64,000 nucleotides of DNA from Hyperoodon ampullatus (GCA_949752795.1 OX457071.1:74365983-74429982); one strand, 5' to 3'; positions 47,341 through 60,335 are shown, numbered from the stretch's first letter. Notes: generated by a model from the letters alone, not told the origin. Numbers and translations: made by a program.

Positions 47341-47879
47341 TGGTTCTAATTGAGCATTTGGTATGATCTGCTTTCTCCCTCTCTTTCTCTCTCTCTCTCC
47401 TTTTTTTTTTTTAAGCATATCAATCATACTTCTTTTAAAAATGTTTTTAGTTCACTTTCAAATAACACTACACCACTTCTCTCTAGAGGTAGGGAGATAC
47501 TTCACAATAGGAACAAAAACTGTAAACCATCTGGTGATGAGACATTTATGGAGAAAATTACAAAATTTTTCTTAATGACAAGTAAGGACCTATATACGTG
47601 GAAGGGTGTATACAATATGTGGGAAAACCAGGGTAATAAACATGGCAGTTCTCCTCAACGTAATCTATGAATTCAGTGCAATGCAGGAATGCATAAAAGT
47701 ACCAACAGAATTTTCACAGAACTTGACAAGTTTGTTCTAAAATTCATTGAGAAGTAGGAGGAGGCTAAGAATTATTGTGATATTTTTTGAATGAGAATAA
47801 TAAAGGAGGCTTACCTCTCTAGACATCAAGATTTACCTTAAGCTTATAATAATTAAAATAATAGATAATATTTTTTGAC

Positions 47880-48110
47880 CATTTATAATCTGCTAGATAT
47901 TATTCTAATCACTTTCCAAATATTAACTCTCACAGTAATTCTATCAGTAATCTTATTTTCCCCACTTCTCCAGTAATAGATGAGGAAACTGAGCAACAGA
48001 AATTTAAGTAGTTTGCTTATGATCACACATCTAGTAACTTGTAGAGTTAGGGAATGAATTCAAAAACCTAGCTCTTAACCATCATGCTACACTGCTTCAT
48101 GCTGTAGTGA
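47880..48110 (+). repeat. MIR-family element
   Basis: 'AATAGATGAGGAAACTGAGC', 'ATGATCACACATCTAGTAAC', 'CTAGCTCTTAACCATCATGC' are MIR-like, only about 200 bp before exon H. Confidence 0.6.
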
Positions 48111-48306
48111 AATACGGACAAACAAATAGACGAGTGGAAGAGACTAGAATAAAAGCGTGTGTGTGTGTGTGTGTACATATATGGGACTTCATGTAATAAA
48201 TTATTAGACTGTATATCTTTTGTCAGAATTTGCTCTGTTTATTCCATTTAAAAATATTTTTATCTTTAATTAGTAATAACAAATACCTCTTTCAAAAAAC
48301 ATCTAG

Positions 48307-48445
48307 AGGTTCCTGCTACTTGGAGCCACAGCCATTGAAGATCGCCTTCAAGCACGTGTTCCAGAAACGATGACAAATTTACTGAAAGCAAACATAAGAA
48401 TATGGATCTTGACAGGAGATATACAAGAAACTGCAATTAACATAG
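48307..48445 (+). pseudogene. ATP8A2-like exon H (P-domain)
   Basis: Acceptor CATCTAG (weak pyrimidine tract), donor GTAATA. Encodes [33 protein letters not shown], then I-Q-E-T-A-I-N-I. The conserved TGDK motif of the phosphorylation domain reads T-G-D-I: the invariant Lys (AAA) is ATA. Ends phase 1. No stop in the native frame. Confidence 0.93.
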
Positions 48446-49104
48446 GTAATAGACACAAAGAATGTTTTTTTAAAAAAATATGGTTGTATGTGTCTCCTAA
48501 ATATGCCCTAGAGTTTAGAGTGTATGGTTGAGTTTCCCTCAGTAATTGCTTTATATGCCTTCAGGAAAATGTAGTGCAATGAAACCTTGCCGTCATATGG
48601 CAGAGAATTTGAACAAACTAAGCAAAGCAAACTCTTATCTTTCCTTCACATTCTTGAAACATAGAATGCAGAATGCCCACATGAATAATATGTAATTTCT
48701 TGTCCTTTTCCTCTGATGCTTGAAGTTATCTTATGGCATTTCCCCCCCAATGATGTATATACGTATGCTTGAATTATATATGTCTATTCATAAACATCTT
48801 GATCATTAGTGAGAATATTCAGTTAGCGTTTTTTTTCCAGGCTCTGATGTCACTTCCTTGCCTTTATAGTTTGTTTTTTTTTAAATTTCACTGTTTGATT
48901 GTATGTTAGGGTTGAGGTATGCAGAAAAGGAGTTGAAAAATCAACTTTTAGCTGTGAATGTGTACATTTTGGTAAGAAGGAATTGACATTACTATTTTTC
49001 CATGATCATCATGGTAGCCAGCCCTGGGTAGATTAACACATATTATAAAATCACTCTGTATTCATCAGACACCCTTTAAATGATATCTCCACTAATTTGT
49101 CTAT

Positions 49105-49690
49105 TCTACATTCATTCACTTAATAAATATTGAATACTTGCTACATGCCAGGAAATTCTAGGATCTGGGAATGAAACATTGAGTAATAAAGTCTCTGTCC
49201 TCATGGGACTTACATCCAAGTAGACAAGACAGAATTAACAAGCAAATCACTGTCTGTTGTAATATTATTGCAGTAAGTGCTAAGACTAAAAACAGCAGGG
49301 CATAGCCGTGGGTAGAGGGGTAATTAGACAGAAAACATGTTAAGGAGGTGACATTTGAGGCAGAGACCCAGATGGAAAGAAGGAGCAAGCACTGGGAATG
49401 TTCCAGGCAAAAGTATGGTGAACACAATGGCCCCGGTGTCCTATTTGAGGAAAAGTAGCAAGGCCGGCGTGGGTGGAATACGGGGAGCACAGCAGGTAAA
49501 GAGGAGATGAGAGCTTGTCAGGCCACAGTAAGAAATGTGTAGAGTTGTGAGCAGGGGAGTGATATGATCTAATGTGTGTTTTAAAAATACCTGCTGGCTG
49601 TTGTGTGGAAACTAGACTAAATGGAAGCCAGGAAATCACTTAGGAAGCGTTTGTAGGAGTCTAGACAAAAGATGACAGTGACTTGTACCA
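49105..49690 (-). repeat. Long L2, antisense
   Basis: 'TTCATTCACTTAATAAATAT', 'CTCATGGGACTTACATCCAA', 'GGAATGTTCCAGGCAAAAGT', 'GATATGATCTAATGTGTG'. Reverse complement of a large part of the L2 3' end. The antisense open frames 49158-49639 are chance. Confidence 0.7.
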
Positions 49691-49727
49691 GGATGTGATG
49701 GGGAATGTTGGGGAGGGACTCCAGCTG

Positions 49728-49914
49728 ACCCTTGAATGACATGACTTGAACTGCATGGGTGCACTTGTACTTGGATTTTCTTCAGTAGTGCCTACTGCAG
49801 TTCTGCAGGATGCAGAACCACAGATACGGACGGCCAACTGTAAAGTTATACGTGGATTTTTGACTGTGTGAGGGTTAGTGCCCTTATCCCAGCGTTTTTC
49901 AAAGGCCAACTGTA
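49728..49914. mobile_element. MER28/Tigger2-like DNA transposon relic
   Basis: Left end CAGCTGACCCTTGAATGACA and right end '...TTCAAAGGCCAACTGTA' form Tigger2/MER28-type inverted repeats. The interior keeps 'CTTGAACTGCATGGGTGCAC' and 'TATACGTGGATTTTTGACTG'. Internally deleted and non-autonomous. Confidence 0.75.
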
Positions 49915-50069
49915 AATTTGGGATACATTTGGTCGGTTGATCTGTCAGCCCTCATTGATGTGGGTGCAGTGGGTGCAGATGACTGTTTATAAGAGTTTTG
50001 CCGTGAAGGGAGCAGAGATCTAGGGTGGTAGCGGAAGAGAACACATAGTTGACGAAGGGTTGGTTATTT

Positions 50070-50240
50070 CTGAAGGAGCTACTTTACCTCTCTAAGCGTC
50101 AGTTATCTTGTCTGTAAAATGGGATGATAATAGTTTTTACTTCATAGGGTTCTTGTGAGGATGCCTTGAGGTAACCCCCGTGAAGAGTTTAGCTTGGTGC
50201 AAAGCACTTAGCAAGTCCTGCAGGAATGTTAGACATTAAC
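50070..50240 (+). repeat. MIR in intron
   Basis: 'CTTGTCTGTAAAATGGGATG', 'TTCATAGGGTTCTTGTGAGG', 'GCAAAGCACTTAGCAAG' follow MIR order. Confidence 0.7.
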
Positions 50241-51449
50241 GTGATTAATAAAGACTCGCAAAAGGGGTCCAGCCATGATGCTGCCACTCATTTATCCATC
50301 TGACAAACATCTGGAAACATACCATGCATATGCTCTCCTTTTTCCAGCTCTTCCACATTTCTGCTTTAATGTGGCTTGCTATGTTTCTTGAGTACCACAA
50401 ACTCAATGACCACAGTAACTTAGTGCTTGTCTTGTGAAGAGGCTCAGCTGACCCAGCACCATAAAAAAGGACAGTTGCTTTCTCTCCACCTTGCTAAATT
50501 ACGTCTTTGCCGAGCCCACTACCTGACACTGTTAGTTTTACCTGAGCCTTCACCTGTCTCTTCAGCTCAGGACTGAAACACAACCTAGATGAGACCCAGC
50601 AGTTATTGTTAAGAGCAGAATTTCCTGATCGAATGAGACTTACTTCTGTTACCAGACGTCTACAATTCACTTGAAGCACCCTTTGCTCAGTATAAATGGA
50701 TTGGGTTAGCTAATTGCTATATTGAACTGCACCCATTTCAAACAAGTGTTTAGTAACTGTGGTGGATTTGAAAAAAGAAAGGAAACAAACTCGATTTCTC
50801 AGAGTAGGGCTTGAAAACCCTGGGAAGAACCGGCAGGCCTAGAATGAAGAGCAGTACACACACGTAGTGGGCATAGGTCAGTCATACGTGTTTAGGGGAA
50901 AGAGCAACACACACATGTTGTAGCGGGGAGTCCACAGGGGCAGCGCTGGCCCGCTGGAGGGGCAGCCAGTGCATCCGTGCCTTTTGGAATCGAGTATCCA
51001 CCATTGGCACAGGTTTTTAGTTTTTAAAAGATAATTGTGTTTTGATATAAAATATCCTGATTTATAACTGTTGCTTAATGTATAAAATGTTGTAAGGGCA
51101 AAGCAAAACATGTCTGATGGCTTAGTGCAGCTTGCCATCCCCCGACCCTTTCTGAGTTCTGGGTCCTAGATTGGACTTCACTGTCTTTGCTTAGAGGCTG
51201 CTCAGGAAGAGGAGACCAGCTGAAAGACAGTCAGTAAACTTTGCCTGGTATAAACTGAAGACTGTGCTGACATAATTTGTTTTTGTAGAGGCTTTCTGAG
51301 CTCTTGCTTTTTTCCCCAGAAAAGCAAGAGCCTTTGGTTAGAGAGCTTTCACGTTACTTTCATGGGTTTGAATGGCTGATGAATGATTCAAAGAGAAAAA
51401 AGGTTGAGAGCTGGTTCTGTGAGCTGACATCTTTGCATCTTTGAAGAGA

Positions 51450-51720
51450 AATGTATAGCAGAGTGGTTGAAAAGACAGGCTTCAGAGTTATAAAGACCAG
51501 GGTTTGAACCTGAATCTTCTTCTGCCTCTACATTTATCAGCCGGAGCCTTTGTGGACTTTTCTAACCCCCAGTTGTCTCATTAATAAAATGGAGATGGTC
51601 ATGATACCTCTGTTTGTTGTGATGATTAGGTGAGATGGTGTCTGTGAAGTTCTTTCTAAGATGTTGTATTGGGCAGACTGAGGGCTTTGTAGATGTTAGC
51701 TGCTGGCTTTATGAATATTG
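51450..51720 (+). repeat. Well-preserved MIR
   Basis: 'GACAGGCTTCAGAGTTATAA', 'GGGTTTGAACCTGAATCTTC', 'TCTCATTAATAAAATGGAGA', 'TTGTGATGATTAGGTGAGAT'. Near full-length by landmark order. Confidence 0.8.
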
Positions 51721-52929
51721 TGACTGTTGAGATTACCACCATCTCTCAAGGAGGTAAAGCTGGCTAACATCGTGCAGTTAAAAGACTACGCATAGTCTTG
51801 ACACAGGTTCCAAACAGAATTTGGCTAAGGATTTGGCAGTAGATTTACTTTCAGGAATCAGTATGTCAGGATTGGTTTTTGTCAACAGCAACAAGTGAAA
51901 ATAAGGACTACTGTCACACATTTTGGGGGCATATTTTCTAAGACCAGTTTCTAATTCTACTACCTTCTGGGAGTTTTCTGAGAATATGATTTGACATGGA
52001 TCTGCTGCCTCTTGACCTCAATAGGACATGTATTATTACATTTGGTTTACCAATGAATTTGTATGTGGTTTGTTCTCGTTTGTGTTAGCTTTGCTTCCTT
52101 AGGTTTTAAGAGGCTTATCACATATCTGTTGTAAATCTTCCTTTGCACCCAGTGTAAGGCTGGGTACGAGTAGAAGCACTCAGAACTTGCACGCTGATTT
52201 GATTTGCATTCTCATCATAATGCATGGAGACTTTTTAGCCTTTGCTTAGAATCAGCCAGTGGAGTCAGCAGTAGCTTCTGGAGAGAGGAAGGCTCCTCAC
52301 GGGGGCAGCGCCAGGACCCTTGATGGGAGGCTGGCTTGCCCTCTGTGTCTGGTTTCTGTCCTGAGCAGCTGCACAAATGTTAACTTTCCAACCTGAGCAC
52401 TGGGTCAGGAGCTGCCAGCATTCAGGCAGTTAACTTCGCCAGTAACTTATTACAAAATATAAGTGGACACGTGGACATTACAATAAAACATGTCAGGAAG
52501 TCATGAGAATTCTTTGAAAAGTTTAGAATCTCTGGTTTTGAAAAAGCATTGCAACAATGCAAAGCAAATATCCACATGCTCCAAATAGAACTTTAATTTA
52601 AAGATCATCATATTTTATGGAATAGAACACTGTTTACCTAGGAAGCATCAGATAAACCAATAATTCATGAAGAAGACAATTTAAAAATGATTCTCTCCTT
52701 GTAACTGAACAGACTACATACATAAACAGGCATTTTGAATCACATACATATGAAGCTACTTTTGTTATTTTGTACTACATCTACAAGTTTCAGGAAATTT
52801 AATGGAAACATTAAAATGATATTGTATAAATTTACATTTAAATTCCAACTTACATGAAATTGATTCGTAGGAAATCATTTTAGAAGATTTGTTCCATAGG
52901 AATCATCAGTTATAGATGTACAAAAATTT

Positions 52930-53172
52930 AATTTTCAAAATTATTTATCAGAAATTTATCACAGAGTTCTTACAGCCTATAAAACTCTCTTAGTAGTTGT
53001 AGCAATAGTTATATTAGCAGAAAGATCCTGCTCAAAATTAAAAATGATCAAAAATTACAATCTTGCATTTGTCAAGAGTAACACTGCTTTCAATTATATT
53101 GCTTGAAAATTAAGTTGCTAAAAGTAAATTTTGATGACCTAATAAATGAATCTGCAGAAAATTAAGGCAGAA
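52930..53172 (+). pseudogene. hAT transposase C-terminal relic
   Basis: The frame across 52967-53107 reads A-Y-K-T-L-L, then I-L-A-E-R-S-C-S-K-L-K-M-I-K-N-Y, matching the A-E-R-x-F-S-x-L-K-x-I-K motif of the hAT dimerisation domain. After a stop and a frame change, about 53125-53165 reads V-N-F-D-D-L-I-N-E-S-A-E. Upstream A/T-rich sequence from about 52600 may be more of the same element, but no motif is clear. Terminal repeats not identified. It may equally be a fossil hAT transposon or a dead domesticated copy. Confidence 0.65.
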
Positions 53173-54459
53173 GAATCTTATGATCAATCAAGATTTCACA
53201 TTAATAAAGTATTTTTTGCATTATATAAAATGATGGCACCAAAATATAACTTTTTGCAGTTTGTAAGTTTATGTTGTTATTCACCATTACACCTGTTACA
53301 TTTTGTAAGTATAAAATATTTTTAAAGAAAACCTTTATATTTTCGTATCTGTGATGGCATTTCCTCCTTCCTTTTTTTTTTTTTTTTTTTTGTGAACAAG
53401 GGGCCCACATTTTCATTTTGCTGAGAAGGAAGCTGGAGAGGATATATTGAAGATTCGTGGGGAGAAGAAAGAGTATGAGAGGGCTGTCTGGAGAGTGGGA
53501 GGGTGCGTGGACCAGTGGGCAGCTGCTGAATTATATGCACACACACCATCTCCTTAGGACAACCATTAATTCTCAGAGAGGAAAACTGAGCCTGTGAGAT
53601 GGAGGAGAAATACTGTCCTAACTTGCTCAACCTGCGAAGAGCTCGCCTCTTAACAACTGAATCACTACTTCCCATTATTTTCCACAGCTGGGTTAGTTCC
53701 TTTCATTTATCCAAGAGCTTTCATATCATGCCCCTTTAACCCTTTGGGAGGAAAAGAAAGTGACCTATCATTGAACTATCTGTTTGTTAGTGGATGTCTC
53801 CTCAGCTTCACACAGCTTAAAATGACTGCTTTTATAAAGACTCAACCTTTCTGGTAAGGGTTCATCTATCTCAGCGATGGTTTCATTCTTCTAGATACAG
53901 ATTGTATTTGGGCCCACTTAGGCTAATTCTGTATATGTATTTATTTCTCTAATTTTAAAAGTGAGAATGACTTAAAATTTTCAAATTGGAAAATGCTTCC
54001 TGAGATGTACGAGAAATGTACACATTTATTTCTTTTGGTCATACCTTGGATGATATTAATAGTAGACTAGGTATCATACCATTGATATAGCAATTTGACA
54101 GAGCAGAACTTGGCTTCCTCAAAAACTTGGAATTATTATAAAGCATAAACTGAAGCTCATGTCATAAAAAGATAATAAAAATAAAAATCTATAGACATTG
54201 AAAAGTACAGATTTAGCCATTAGTTATATGCACCTTCCCAATCTTTTCTGTTTAAGTTGCCTTTTAAGATTTAAATGAACCAATTTTTTAATTCCTTTTC
54301 CTTCTACAACCCCTTGCTCAGTTTTTGTGATGAGCTACTGGGGTTTGAAATAGTCGTGAGGCAGAAAGTATGATAAAGGAAGAATATAAATAGATTTTTA
54401 AAATGAGCTCATGCAAGGCATTGAGCCATCAAATATGTGACATCTTTCTCTTTTTGTAG

Positions 54460-54525
54460 CATATTCCTGTAAACTGTTATCAGGTCAAATGCCTCGTATT
54501 CAAATTGAATGCAAATTCATTAGAG
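54460..54525 (+). pseudogene. ATP8A2-like exon I
   Basis: Acceptor TCTCTTTTTGTAG, donor GTAAGT, 66 bp. Encodes Y-S-C-K-L-L-S-G-Q-M then a diverged stretch, ending phase 1. The Ala before YSCKL replaces the usual Gly. The second half matches poorly, as it does between ATP8A1 and ATP8A2. Confidence 0.8.
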
Positions 54526-55029
54526 GTAAGTGATTTTTAAAATTATATTTAATATGAATGTAACCAACTTGTTACTTGAGGGTTACCCAGCTCCTTTAAA
54601 ATCTACATAAGATTGCCTTCAACTCCCACTCAAGTCCATTGGAAAGTCTAGATTTGCTCCAAGATGCTTTCCCAAGACTCTGAAAATTCTACTGGTTTTC
54701 TGTTCTATGTCAGCCCTGGTTCCCACTTATTCCTCCCTCTGTCTGAGGCTAGTCCTTTATCAGCCCCCTGGTGTCATACCAAATCCAGGATTCAGATCCT
54801 TCATTTTTTAAAATGGAAAGAGGAGAAAAAAAAATCTGTCTATACAGCAGTCGTTATGAAAAGGTTGAAAAGACAGATGGCATTTACCTTGCAAGAATGA
54901 AAGGACTTTGGAATTCAGTATTGAACATCCTTGCCCTTAAAAGTTAAATGGCCAGTTCTGTTCAATATTTTTTACTGTATCATTTTCTTAGACTCATTTT
55001 TAAAGAATTTTAAATAGATTTCATTTATT

Positions 55030-56420
55030 CCTTTTCTGACACTCTTCCTTTTAAAAATTGTAGGTCTGAGTTTCTGACATGATCATTCTTCTCTACGAAA
55101 AACTTTAAAAAATATTTCTTACAAGGCAGATCTGCTGGCGATGAATTTCCTCAGTTTTTGTTTGTCTGAGAAAGTTTTTATTTCTTTCACTTTGAAGGTT
55201 AATTTCACTGGATATAGAATTCGAGGTTGGGGTTTCTTGTTCTTTCAGTACTTTAAATATTTTACTTTCTTCTTGACTGCAAGGTTTGTGATGAGAATTC
55301 TATCATTTCTTATCTTTATTCCTCTACAGGTAAGGTGGATTTTTTTCCCCGCTCTGGATTCTTGCAAGATTTCCTCTTTGTTTTTGGTTTTATGCAGTTT
55401 GAATATGATATGCTTAGGTGTAGATTTTTGGCATTTACCCTGCTTGGTATTTTCTGAACTTCCTGGGTCTGTGCTCTTGTGTCTGCAATTAATTTTGGAA
55501 GATTCTCAGTCATTAGTACTCAAACATTTCCTTTTGTTCTCTATTTCTTCTCCTTCTAGTATTACAATTGCTTGTATGTTAGACCTTTTAAATTGTCCCA
55601 CAGTTCTTGAATATTCTGTTGTGGTTTTTTTTTTTTTTTTTTTTTCCTCTCTGAATTTCACTTTGGGAAGCTTCTGTTGACATATCTTTAAGCTTGTTAA
55701 TTCTTTCCTCAGCTGTGTCCAGTCTGCTGTTGAGCCCATAAAAGACATTCTTCCTTTCTGTTAGTGTTTTTACAGCCCTGTGGGTGTGGTGTTAGGGCAT
55801 GTGGGAGGGGAAGTGTTCTGTAATCTTACAATTAAATCTCAGTCTTTAACTGAAACTGTGCCACTTGTGTCTTCATAAGTGTTTCTTAGTGCTTTCTTTC
55901 TCCCCTTAGGTGAGACAGGGAGGCCCGAGGGGGCTGGAGTTGGGTAAATGCCTTTCCCTCCAGGTGGGATAAGGCTCTGGTAAAGTCTTTAACCTGGGAG
56001 ACTAGGCTTTTGCAGTGGAGAATGCTCTGGGCATATTTCAAAACGGTTACTTTTCCCCTCCTTTTGCTGAGCCATGAAGGGAATTTTTTTAGCTTTTCAC
56101 CATGAGAACCTCACCGTGAGGTTCTCAGAGGTAAACGCACAGAAGTGTGAGGGCCACCCGCTAAGATCGCAACCCAAGGAGTTTCTCACTTTTGTGCTAG
56201 TCCACACTCAGCCTCCAACAATTCCTCAAAATCACCATTTAAGTGTTCCTACTTGCTTATGGCTCCAGCTTCTGTTCCAGATAAACAGATTTCAGCTGTA
56301 ATTCTCTGTGTTCACCTGTCTCTCCAGATTTTGGGGTGGCAGTCCTGTAACCTCAGTTCTCTGATGGATGCAAGCAGAGTTGATATTCAGTATGTTCAGC
56401 TTTTTTTCTGTAGCAATGGC
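55030..56420 (-). repeat. Antisense L1M block up to a 5'UTR-like end
   Basis: Antisense L1-like sequence: 55140-55560 (a plus-strand open frame here is only its shadow), a T run at 55624-55645, then 55650-55760 similar to 26700-26790, and 55770-56400 similar to 24900-25560. Decayed. Confidence 0.6.
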
Positions 56421-56832
56421 AGTGACATTCTTACAGAAACCTAGAAACATAGAGGTTTATTTCTTACCCTCTACTGAACTTTTATAGTATTCCTATACAC
56501 TCATTTAAATGTATTTTTCTTAATACGTTAAATCCTCATAAGCCAATGGTATAATTTTTGGTTTAAACAGTTCAGTGTGTTTGAAAGAAATTAAGATAAA
56601 AATAGTCTTTTATACTTTACTCATAGATTTACATAACTTTAGATTTTCATGGGGTTTTTTCTGCTTTTTATGTTATATTCTATTTCACTAAGTGTATATT
56701 TTCAATCTAAACCATTTTTCCCCAGCTCCTTGATTTTTATGTATCAAATAATCACTTTTTATTAGAACTTTAAGTTTTCTTGTGAGTAAATACTTTTATT
56801 ACATGTATAGCAGTCATGGTTCTTAACTGGAA

Positions 56833-56837
<5 letters not shown>

Positions 56838-56865
<28 letters not shown>
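56838..56865. repeat. (GT)n microsatellite
   Basis: A run of about 13 GT units. Similar shorter GT runs occur at 39743-39768 (right before the exon F acceptor) and 48155-48173. Confidence 0.9.
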
Positions 56866-56867
<2 letters not shown>

Positions 56868-57111
56868 AAGATTCATTGAGCTGTATGTTTAAGATTTGTG
56901 CATTTTACTGTCTGCCTATTATACCTCAATAAAGTATTCAACATAATATAAGAAATCTCATCATGTTTAAGGAATAGTTAATTCATGTCTGACCGCTTCA
57001 TAGCATATAATAGTGATGGTATCTTTTCTATCATTTTTCTTTATTTCTCAATTTAGTTTGCATGTGTTTGGGGTTGTATATGGCTTTTGTACTATTAATA
57101 AGGCCTTTTAA

Positions 57112-57477
57112 AAAAATTAATTAATTCACTTTTGGCTCCGTTGGGTCTTCATTGTTGCATGTGGGCTTTCTCTAGTTGCAGCGAGCGGGGGCTACTCTTC
57201 ATTACAGTGTGTAGGCTTCTCATTGTGGTGGCTTCTCTTACTGCGGAGCATGGGCTCTAGGCGTACGGGCTTCAGTGGTTGTGGCGTGTGGACTTACTAG
57301 TTGTGGCGCGTGGGCTCAGTAGTTGTGGCTCGTGGGCTCTAGAGCGCAGGCTCAGTAGTTGTGGCACATGGCCTTAGTTGCTCTGCGGCATGTGGGATCT
57401 TCCCAGACCAGGGTTTGAACCCATGTCCCGTGCATTGGCCAGCGGATTCTTAACGACTGTGCCACCAGGGAAGTCCC
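57112..57477 (-). mobile_element. Full long-form CHR SINE, antisense
   Basis: Starts 'CACTTTTGGCTCCGTTGGGT', with repeated 'GTTGTGGC..GTGGGCTC' units, and ends 'GTGCCACCAGGGAAGTCCC'. The duplication ATTAATAAGG (57093) / ATTAATGAGG (57478) differs at one base, so it is older than the 200-bp copies. Confidence 0.9.
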
Positions 57478-57948
57478 ATTAATGAGGGTTTTAAAAGTAT
57501 AACATAGAGCAGCATCTTCTTATGTTTTATAAAGCCCCTCCATTGTTAAATATTAGATGAAAGCTGAATTATAGTTTTTATTTCTCCAAATTATATACAC
57601 CAAAGGAAACTGAGACATATGTTCAAATTTGTGTTTACAAAATTTGTGAACATTTGGTCTCGATTACATAGGTAATTAGAATTATCCAGAAGCTAGTCTT
57701 AGTGTAGCCTACTTTGGAAGGCTTTATTTCACTTAAATATTGTGGTTTAAATAGTGATCCTTGGTACTTTGTCTAAGCTTTTCTCATGTTTTAAGTTCCT
57801 GTAAACTTTAAAGTTATATCATTTTCAAAGCTCGTTATCCCTAAATAATCATTATGAAATACTGATGTACTTGTTTTACATGAAGTACTTGTTTTACAGA
57901 AGCATATAATGCAGTTTTCTCGTATAATGTGCTGCCGGTGACCAAACA

Positions 57949-57980
<32 letters not shown>

Positions 57981-57982
<2 letters not shown>

Positions 57983-58173
57983 GGTACGTGGGCCTCTCAC
58001 TGTTGTGGCCTCTCCCGTTGTGGAGCACAGGCTCCGGACGTGCAGGCTCAGCGGCCATGGCTCACGGGTCCAGCCGCTCCGCGGCATGTGGGATCTTCCC
58101 GGACCGGGGCACGAACCCGTGTCCCCTGCATCGGCAGGTGGACTCTCAACCACTGCGCCACCAGGGAAGCCCC
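57981..58173 (-). mobile_element. Young CHR SINE, antisense, in intron
   Basis: A run of about 30 T, GCGGTACGTGGGCC, and the 'CCACCAGGGAAGCCCC' end. Imperfect flanking repeat CAAACAGTATTTT / CAAATGTATTTT. Confidence 0.93.
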
Positions 58174-59544
58174 CAAATGTATTTTACGTCATTAATTTCA
58201 GAAAGTCAGCCACAAAATCACATTCTAGAATGAACTATGTCAGAATTGGCTTAACTCCTGTTGGTATTGGCAGCAGAAGCAGTGGAAAAGAGAAACAGAT
58301 AAATAAATTAGGGACGAGAGAAAAAAATTAAACATTAAAACTGACAGTTTTAGCTTCAAGCATCTAGTGTTCCTAAGCAATTGTAAAATTGAAAACAATA
58401 TGGTAGTTAGAAAAGCACCAAGTTTTGGGTTCAGTAATCAATGAAATGTGGGAAAAGTTATGAAAGTAGAGGCAGCCTTCAATTTTGTCAGATTCCATTT
58501 GGGGGAGAGGACAATTGCAGCCACTTGAGACCATTCATGGAACGTTCAGTCAACCGTGTGGGAAGAGTGGTGGTGGAAATGTTTAATATGATGTATACGG
58601 TATGTTACACTTAATAGTTCTACACAGTGTGAAATACAATTTCATCTGTTACTAGACCTTCAAATTTATATAAAGGCCTCAGTAATTCAAGGGTTATTAA
58701 ATTACCTTTTAATTCAGGAAACACAGTATTGCATTTGAGTAATAAGTAATGAAGGCCCTTTGAGAAAAAGAGGCTTGAGGATTATTTTATTAAATCTTTT
58801 GGTGCTTGATACCTGTTGTGCTTTTTAAAATTTTCCCCCAAGTGGCACATTTTGTTAAAATTTCATTTATTAATATGTTAAGGAAAGTAGAGATCTTAAA
58901 TCTCCTCTATCGATCATTGAATATAAGTGAAAATTATAGTTCAGAAAAATAATTAAATAATAAACTTAAATATGATTTACTACTTTATGGCATTCATTTT
59001 AGCGAGTCGTAGAAATAAAGCAGATACCTCAATAAATATTTGGTACACTCATCAGGTCCACCAGTCTTTCAATAAATGGTGATAACTGATATTTTTCAGT
59101 TTTTTTTTTATTCTACTTGCATTTGATGAAGGAATTTTCTTTACTGTTAATCTATATCACTTAAAATTTCATTACATGTTTTGGTTGAAATACTCCACTA
59201 CTTGAATGTTTGACTCTGTCACTGGCATGGGAGTCATTTGTGTAAAATTTTGAGCTTTCAACAGTTTATGTGAATTTTGAAGGAAAGAAAGGATGGGGTA
59301 AAAAACAAAATAAGGTACAGGAGGTGACTCCTGCATCTTAAATCGAGTCTCTACAACAATCCTTCTCTCTAGAACAGTCCTTCTCTCTTAGACACTTGAT
59401 ACCCAGTTTTACAGAGGTCGACCCCATTATTCTGTTCCCATCTTTTAAAGTTTTTCCAAAATTTCCCCAAACTTCCTCGTCTGCTATTAGCACCCTTCTG
59501 TATTTTCCAGCTAAGAATTCACTCCTACTTACATACCTTTTCAA

Positions 59545-60335
59545 AAACAGCTTTATTGAGATATAATTCACATGGCATAAAATTAATCTGTTTAAGATAA
59601 TTCAATGGATTTAAATGCATTTACAGATACACGCAACCATCCGCAGAATCAATTTTAGAAACTTTTCATCATCTCTAAAACAAACTCTGTACCCTTTAGC
59701 TGTCATCTCCCTCACCCTCCTTCCCCCCACCCCTAAACAACACTCACCTACTTTCTGTTTCTATGGATTTACCTCTTGTGGACTTTTATATTAATCAAGT
59801 CATATAACAGGCAGTCTTTTGTGACTGGCTTCTTTAACTTACCATAATGTTTTCTAGGTTCATCCATGTTGTACCATGCATTAGTACGTCATACCTTTTC
59901 TTATAGCTAAAGAATACTTCATTGTATGGATATACTGTATTTTGTTTATCCATTCATCAGCTTGTTTCCACTTCTAGGTTAATTATGAATAATGCTGCTG
60001 CTTGTACATTAATATACACATTTTTGTGCAGACATATGTTTTCATTTCTCTTGAGTGTATATACACTAACGAGTGAAATTGCTGGGCCACTTGGTAATTC
60101 TACGTTTAATTGTTTGAGGAACTGCTGGACTATTTTCTGAAGTTGCTGCACCATTTTATGTTCTGACCAGCAGTGTATGAGAGTTCTGATTTCTGTACAT
60201 CCTCACCAACACTTGTTATTATCTGACTTTTTAACTTTAGTCATGCTAGTGGGTATGAAGTGGTACCTCATTGTGGTTTTGATTGGCATTTACCTGATGA
60301 CTAATGATCTCAAACATCTTTTCATGTTATTTATT
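59545..60335 (-). repeat. L1M 3' end, antisense
   Basis: 'CAGCTTTATTGAGATATAAT', 'CTGTTTCTATGGATTTACCT', 'TTTGTTTATCCATTCATCAG', 'CCTCACCAACACTTGTTATT'. Parallel to 45255-46110. It ends about 140 bp before exon J. Confidence 0.85.

Noticed and set aside
55141..55680. A 179-residue open frame with membrane-like segments
   Set aside because: Phe- and Leu-rich because the sequence is T-rich antisense L1. Not a membrane protein gene.
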